From positions 1-10,059 of the forward strand of contig JAUVKA010000112.1 of assembly GCA_030592205.1 (NCBI GenBank): a DNA stretch of 10,059 nucleotides, read 5' to 3'. The DNA is from Bacteroidota bacterium. GTDB taxonomy: Bacteria > Bacteroidota > Bacteroidia > Bacteroidales > UBA12481. Made by a program: the position numbers and the translations under genes. Below the pieces are notes generated by a model. The model saw nothing but the letters and a program-made list of their open reading frames with translations, did no database searches and was not told where the DNA came from. Numbering within the stretch: position 1 is the first letter of the stretch; each line of letters begins with the position of its first letter. Of the stretch, positions 6,214-10,059 are shown in pieces.

Positions 6214-8247
6214 ATGCTAAAAAAACTTTTTCCTATAATCATTGTATTTCTGCTTTTCTTCACCAGTACCCATGCACAGGAAATTCTGACCAATCCGCTG
6301 AGTGAAAGGATCACGGAATATGATATCCAGGTTAAACTGGATACAGAAACCAAGAAACTCAGTGGGCAGATGGTCCTTAAATGGAAAAATCCATCTCAGG
6401 ACACTGTCAGGGATCTGCAGTTTCACATGTATCTCAATGCCTTTAAAAATGATAAATCGACAATGATGAGCGAAGGCAGTTCATTTCTGAGTAAGGAGGA
6501 GAATTGGGGATGGGTTGAAATCCAATCAATTATTGATCCTGAAGGGCTTGACCTTACTTCTGGTATGAGGTATCTTCAACCGGATCAAGCTATAGATGAA
6601 AAAACCCTTCGCCTCCCACAGGAAAAACCTGAACAAATGAGAGATCCTGAAACAGACCAGACTGTTTTGAGCATTCCTTTGGATAAACCTGTTTTACCGG
6701 GAGATTCTCTTGAGGTGAAAATCAATTTTATTTCAAAACTGCCAAAACTGGCCAAAAGGACAGGATACGCTGAAGACTACTATTTTGTGGCTCAGTGGTT
6801 TCCTAAACTGGGTGTGTACGAGCCGGCAGGAATGCGATATGCTGAAAAATGTGGATGGAATACACATGAATTTCACCGAAACTCTGAGTTTTATGCCAAC
6901 CATAGCCTTTATAATGTTGATATTACTCTCCCGGAGGATTACATTGTGGGTAGTGGAGGAGTATTGCAAAATACAGAATCACACGCTGACGGGACAATGA
7001 CACATACGTTCCGTGCAGAAGATATTGTTGATTTTGCCTGGACAGCTTCGCAGGAATATCAGGTTTTTGAAGACCAGTGGCGACATGTAAACATTAAGTT
7101 TCTTTGTCACCCCGAACATGCTTATCAAGCCGAACGGCATATTATAGCCTTAAAACATGCCTTGGAGTATCTTACTGAGCATGTTGGTCCTTACCCCTGG
7201 CCTCATGTTACTTTTATTGGCCCACCCATGAAAGGCTCAGCAGCCCAGGGCATGGAATATACAACTTTTTTTACCGCTGGAACTGTGTGGGGATTGCCGG
7301 AGGGTATTCGAATGCCCGAATTAGTTACTGTCCATGAATTTGGCCATGCCTATTTTATGGGTATCCTGGCCACTAATGAATTTGAAGAACCATGGATGGA
7401 TGAGGGGATAAACACCTACTGGGAGGGCCGAATCATGGATCATGCTTATGGCAGCAAAACCAGTGTATTAGATCTGCCTTTTATCAACATTGGGGACCTT
7501 GAGACTGCACGTTTCACATACCTTCTAATGAAAAATCCAAAAATTGCTGATGGATACAGAGCATCATGGGAATTTCCTCATGGGAGTTATGGGGCGGTCA
7601 TTTATCAAAAATCTGCTACCTGGCTTCATATGCTGGAGAGGATGATCGGACAGCCTGTTATTGATGAGATTTTTAAGCGTTTTTATCAACGCTGGGGCTT
7701 TAAGCATCCTGCAACTCAGGATTTTATTGATATTGTAAATGAAGTTGTCAGTGAATACCACGGTGATCTGTTCGGGGAATCGATGGACTGGTATTTCGAC
7801 CAGTTCCTTAAGAGTAGTAAAATGATGGATTATACGATTGAGAGTATCAGAGTAAGAAGTATTAAGGAAAAGGGAGGTTTATTTGGAGAATCTGGCAATC
7901 AAGAGTTTCGCGAATCTGAAACTGTTGAGAATATGTTCAAGTCTGAAGTACGATTAGAGCGCCTGGAGGAAGCAATTGTTCCTGTTGAAATACTGGTTCA
8001 TTTTGATAATGGTGATGAGATCCTTGAGAGATGGGATGGAAAAAGCCGGGCACATGACTTTGTATATGAAAGAGCAGAAAAAGTAGTCTGGGCAAAAATA
8101 GATCCTGAAATGAAAATGCTCATGGATGCTAACCTGATGAACAATTCTTATACTCGTGAGCCATCCAAAATGAGTGCTGTAAAATATTCAGGCAAATTTC
8201 TTTTTCTGATTCAGAACCTAATGCAATTTGCAGGCATTTTTAACTAG
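6214..8247 (+). CDS. Exported M1-family zinc metallopeptidase
   Basis: A 677-residue protein with a standard signal peptide (MLKKLFPIIIVFLLFF, likely cut after T-H-A21 before Gln22), so it probably acts in the periplasm or at the outer surface. The zinc site is complete: H374-E-F-G-H378, then 18 residues, then E397 in MDEGINTY, the exact M1 spacing. The substrate N-terminus-binding motif appears as G346-M-E-Y349 in place of the classical GAMEN, and Y464 in VIYQKSATWLHML is a candidate for the catalytic tyrosine. The N-terminal beta domain spans about 30-285 (with FVAQWFPKLGVYE), the thermolysin-like domain about 290-540, and a C-terminal region lies beyond. M1 enzymes are aminopeptidases; peptide specificity is not predictable here. 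The last 18 residues (GKFLFLIQNLMQFAGIFN) are hydrophobic and could touch a membrane. The gene ends in tandem stops TAG TAA. The next gene encodes a membrane protein on the same strand. Confidence 0.95.
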   Translation: MLKKLFPIIIVFLLFFTSTHAQEILTNPLSERITEYDIQVKLDTETKKLSGQMVLKWKNPSQDTVRDLQFHMYLNAFKNDKSTMMSEGSSFLSKEENWGWVEIQSIIDPEGLDLTSGMRYLQPDQAIDEKTLRLPQEKPEQMRDPETDQTVLSIPLDKPVLPGDSLEVKINFISKLPKLAKRTGYAEDYYFVAQWFPKLGVYEPAGMRYAEKCGWNTHEFHRNSEFYANHSLYNVDITLPEDYIVGSGGVLQNTESHADGTMTHTFRAEDIVDFAWTASQEYQVFEDQWRHVNIKFLCHPEHAYQAERHIIALKHALEYLTEHVGPYPWPHVTFIGPPMKGSAAQGMEYTTFFTAGTVWGLPEGIRMPELVTVHEFGHAYFMGILATNEFEEPWMDEGINTYWEGRIMDHAYGSKTSVLDLPFINIGDLETARFTYLLMKNPKIADGYRASWEFPHGSYGAVIYQKSATWLHMLERMIGQPVIDEIFKRFYQRWGFKHPATQDFIDIVNEVVSEYHGDLFGESMDWYFDQFLKSSKMMDYTIESIRVRSIKEKGGLFGESGNQEFRESETVENMFKSEVRLERLEEAIVPVEILVHFDNGDEILERWDGKSRAHDFVYERAEKVVWAKIDPEMKMLMDANLMNNSYTREPSKMSAVKYSGKFLFLIQNLMQFAGIFN

Positions 8248-8307
8248 TAAATGATTTGGTCGCGAAGCCTCAACAAAAACCTTTTAACCCTTTACAAAAA
8301 AAATCAA

Positions 8308-9177
8308 ATGATGAAGATTCTAAAAGCATATAAATCAGGGTGGACAGTATCTCTGAACTCGAAAAGGATGACCAGCCTGGTTTATCTCAGCTATCTGATT
8401 CTGGCACTTCTACTTGTTATCCCATTTTATCGCTTGTTTGTTTCAGTTGCAGGAAGCAGCCTTCTTCCGGATGATCTGATCAGAGGTTTTAGTGCAACCG
8501 CATTAGGTGAGTTCATGAGAGAAGGAGGAAAGGCCTTTGGATTTTATCTTAAAGCCCTGCTGCCCTGGATGGTCTTGTTCCTGGTATTGGGGACTTTCTT
8601 TCAAGGAGGTATAATTTCCTGGATAAGCAATGATCGCGGCCGATTCTCTACCAAAACTTTTATTGGGAATTGTGTGGCTTATTTTTGGCCTTTTTTGAAA
8701 ACTTGTTTCTATACCCTGATTATACAAATCATTTTTGCTGTTCTGGTTTATTTACCTGTTTCTATTCTGATTGGAGGGGATAACCTTACTGATGCTCATA
8801 TTGGTAAAACTTTGATCTTTGGTATAGCAATTCATCTTCTTTTGCTGATCTGGGGAACTATGATTGCTGAATATACCCGTTTGTTTATTTACCGAAGCGG
8901 CAAGCGCAAAGTTTTAAAATCTCTATGGAAAGCTTTTAAATTCACCCTACGTAATATCCATAGATTATTCGGTATGTATATTATGTGGGTGATCCTGCCC
9001 CTGGCACTTTTCATTGCCCTGTACCTTATTAGGATGCGTTGGACAATTGATCCCGGGCTGATGATATTCTTGCTGTTTCTGGTTCAGCAGGTGTTTATTT
9101 GGGTCAGATTTTTATTAAAAATTCAAAAAACCAGTATTTTTTATCGCTATTTGGTTTTAATCGTACAAAAGGCTTAA
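8308..9177 (+). CDS. Six-helix integral membrane protein of unknown function
   Basis: The product is 289 residues if it starts at the ATG at 8308 (a second ATG follows at 8311). The frame reaches back to an ATG at 8251, immediately after the tandem stops of the peptidase gene, but the extra 19 residues are polar and low in information. Starting at 8308 gives a compact MMKILKAYKSGW lead into the first helix, preceded by an A-rich leader as is common in this phylum. Hydrophobic helices fall near 23-43, 82-105, 132-154, 167-187, 222-241 and 250-270. Between helices 2 and 3 is FFQGGIISWISNDRGRFSTKTFIGN, with a GG-bearing turn and an R-x-FS pattern that I have seen in uncharacterised membrane proteins of several phyla; I cannot name the family. 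No catalytic motif is visible. The 60-bp gap after the M1 peptidase gene suggests an operon and a shared role at the membrane, which is an inference from position only. Confidence 0.85.
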   Translation: MMKILKAYKSGWTVSLNSKRMTSLVYLSYLILALLLVIPFYRLFVSVAGSSLLPDDLIRGFSATALGEFMREGGKAFGFYLKALLPWMVLFLVLGTFFQGGIISWISNDRGRFSTKTFIGNCVAYFWPFLKTCFYTLIIQIIFAVLVYLPVSILIGGDNLTDAHIGKTLIFGIAIHLLLLIWGTMIAEYTRLFIYRSGKRKVLKSLWKAFKFTLRNIHRLFGMYIMWVILPLALFIALYLIRMRWTIDPGLMIFLLFLVQQVFIWVRFLLKIQKTSIFYRYLVLIVQKA

Positions 9178-9236
9178 TTCAAACTTGTTACTTTTATGTA
9201 ATACTTTTAAATTTTGTGCGACTAATTCCTGTGTAG

Positions 9237-10059
9237 ATGATTAAAAAGTTTACTTACATCCTGATATTATTTGCTTGTATAATTGGCACTTCTTTTTCCC
9301 AGCCCGTTTTTGATATTGAAAGTGCACCTGCACCTCTTTTCCGGGATCCTTTATACGATGGAGCAGCTGATCCTTCAATTATATGGAATGAAGAAACAGA
9401 AGAATGGTGGATCTTTTATACTCAACGTAGAGCCAGTACTCCCTCTCAGGGAGTTTCATGGGCATACGGAACTGCAATAGGTATTGCTGCTTCGGCTGAT
9501 AATGGTAAAACCTGGTATTACAAAGGCCAAAGTCAGGGTTTGGATTTTGAAGATGGACAATTGACATTTTGGGCTCCGGAAGTTCTACAGGCAAACGGAG
9601 AGTACCATATGTTTGTCACATTCATTCGCGGCATTTACCATGCCTGGGGTGGGAAGCGGCATATCATTCACCTCACAAGCCCTGATCTCTATAACTGGAC
9701 TTTTCAAACCCAATTGGAATTGAGTTCCGACCGGGTGATTGATCCGGGTGTGATTCAGCTGGAAGATGGCACTTGGAGGCTATGGTATAAGGATGAGGCA
9801 GATGGCTCTCATTCTAAAGCTGCTGATAGCCAAAACCTATGTGATTGGCAGATGGTTAGCGAAAGCACTGTTACCGATCGATCCCATGAAGCTCCAAATG
9901 TTATCTATTGGAAAAACTATTATTGGCTTCTAGGTGATACTGGACATGGAATCCCCGTTTACCGATCCTCTGACGGAGATGAATGGGAAGCTCAGGAAAT
10001 GATTATGGTTGATCCAGGACGGAGGGATGATGATGCCTGGTTTGGGCAGCATCCGGATG
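9237..10059 (+). CDS. Secreted GH43-like five-bladed beta-propeller glycosidase, N-terminal part (3' end cut by window)
   Basis: The frame is open from the ATG at 9237 to the window edge: 274 codons plus one base. The N-terminus is a standard signal peptide (MIKKFTYILILFACIIGTSFS, likely cut before Gln22); the LFAC at 11-14 is too close to the start to be a convincing lipobox. The mature part shows the blade pattern of GH43-type propellers: RDPLYDGAADPSIIW with D45 as candidate general base, WAPEV at 112-116, VIDPGVIQLEDG with D169 as candidate pKa-tuning Asp, and SHEAPNVIYW with E218 as candidate acid. Such enzymes release arabinose, xylose, galactose or related sugars from plant or algal polysaccharides; the subfamily and substrate are open. 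GH117- or GH130-type propellers are alternatives, because motif spacing alone does not separate them. It starts 59 bp after the membrane protein gene, in a gap with no convincing promoter, and is probably the first gene of a locus extending to the right. Confidence 0.88.
   Translation, partial: MIKKFTYILILFACIIGTSFSQPVFDIESAPAPLFRDPLYDGAADPSIIWNEETEEWWIFYTQRRASTPSQGVSWAYGTAIGIAASADNGKTWYYKGQSQGLDFEDGQLTFWAPEVLQANGEYHMFVTFIRGIYHAWGGKRHIIHLTSPDLYNWTFQTQLELSSDRVIDPGVIQLEDGTWRLWYKDEADGSHSKAADSQNLCDWQMVSESTVTDRSHEAPNVIYWKNYYWLLGDTGHGIPVYRSSDGDEWEAQEMIMVDPGRRDDDAWFGQHPD

Noticed and set aside
6024..6353. Minus-strand open frame of 109 codons
   Set aside because: It covers the palindromic repeat and the signal-peptide region of the M1 peptidase gene on the other strand. 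It reads through repeat sequence and has no recognisable feature.
8251..8307. N-terminal extension of the six-helix membrane protein from the ATG at 8251
   Set aside because: The 19 residues are polar, begin directly after the tandem stops of the preceding gene, and contain the A-rich leader expected before the ATG pair at 8308/8311. It remains possible but is less likely.

Overview
The window looks like a chromosomal segment of a Bacteroidota bacterium, probably a Bacteroidia/Marinilabiliales-type organism. The lineage is inferred from several things: AT-rich composition, genes that mostly lack Shine-Dalgarno sites, many N-terminal lipobox signal peptides, a DUF4249-like lipoprotein, two glycoside hydrolases with export signals, and two promoter candidates of the TTTG / TAnnTTTG type used by the primary sigma factor of Bacteroidetes. 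No rRNA, tRNA, CRISPR array, transposase or phage gene is visible.

Layout. Positions 1-2958 carry three minus-strand genes. They are a lipoprotein glycoside hydrolase of family 2 (cut by the left edge, catalytic NE pair present), a DUF4249-like lipoprotein, and a small cytoplasmic thioredoxin-fold protein with a CNVC active site. Positions 3146-4524 carry two plus-strand lipoprotein genes of unknown function, 29 bp apart and probably co-transcribed. Positions 4617-6008 hold a minus-strand MATE efflux transporter that begins with TTG. It is flanked on both sides by same-orientation copies of a palindromic repeat of about 62 bp. Positions 6214-9177 hold an exported M1-family zinc metallopeptidase followed by a six-helix membrane protein, likely one operon. 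From 9237 to the right edge is the start of a secreted five-bladed beta-propeller glycosidase of GH43-like type.

How the genes fit together. The two carbohydrate-active enzymes sit at opposite ends and point outward, so each probably belongs to a different locus lying mostly outside the window. No SusC/SusD pair or regulator is present here. The middle is a patchwork of short units: envelope lipoproteins, efflux, an exported peptidase. No gap exceeds about 205 bp. The largest are 6009-6213 (promoter candidate plus repeat) and 2959-3145 (a divergent intergenic region with no convincing promoter on either strand).

I did not find a clearly new multi-gene system. The most interesting points are the repeat pair around the MATE gene, with a paired change in its palindromic core, the two uncharacterised lipoproteins, and the coupling of the M1 peptidase with a membrane protein.
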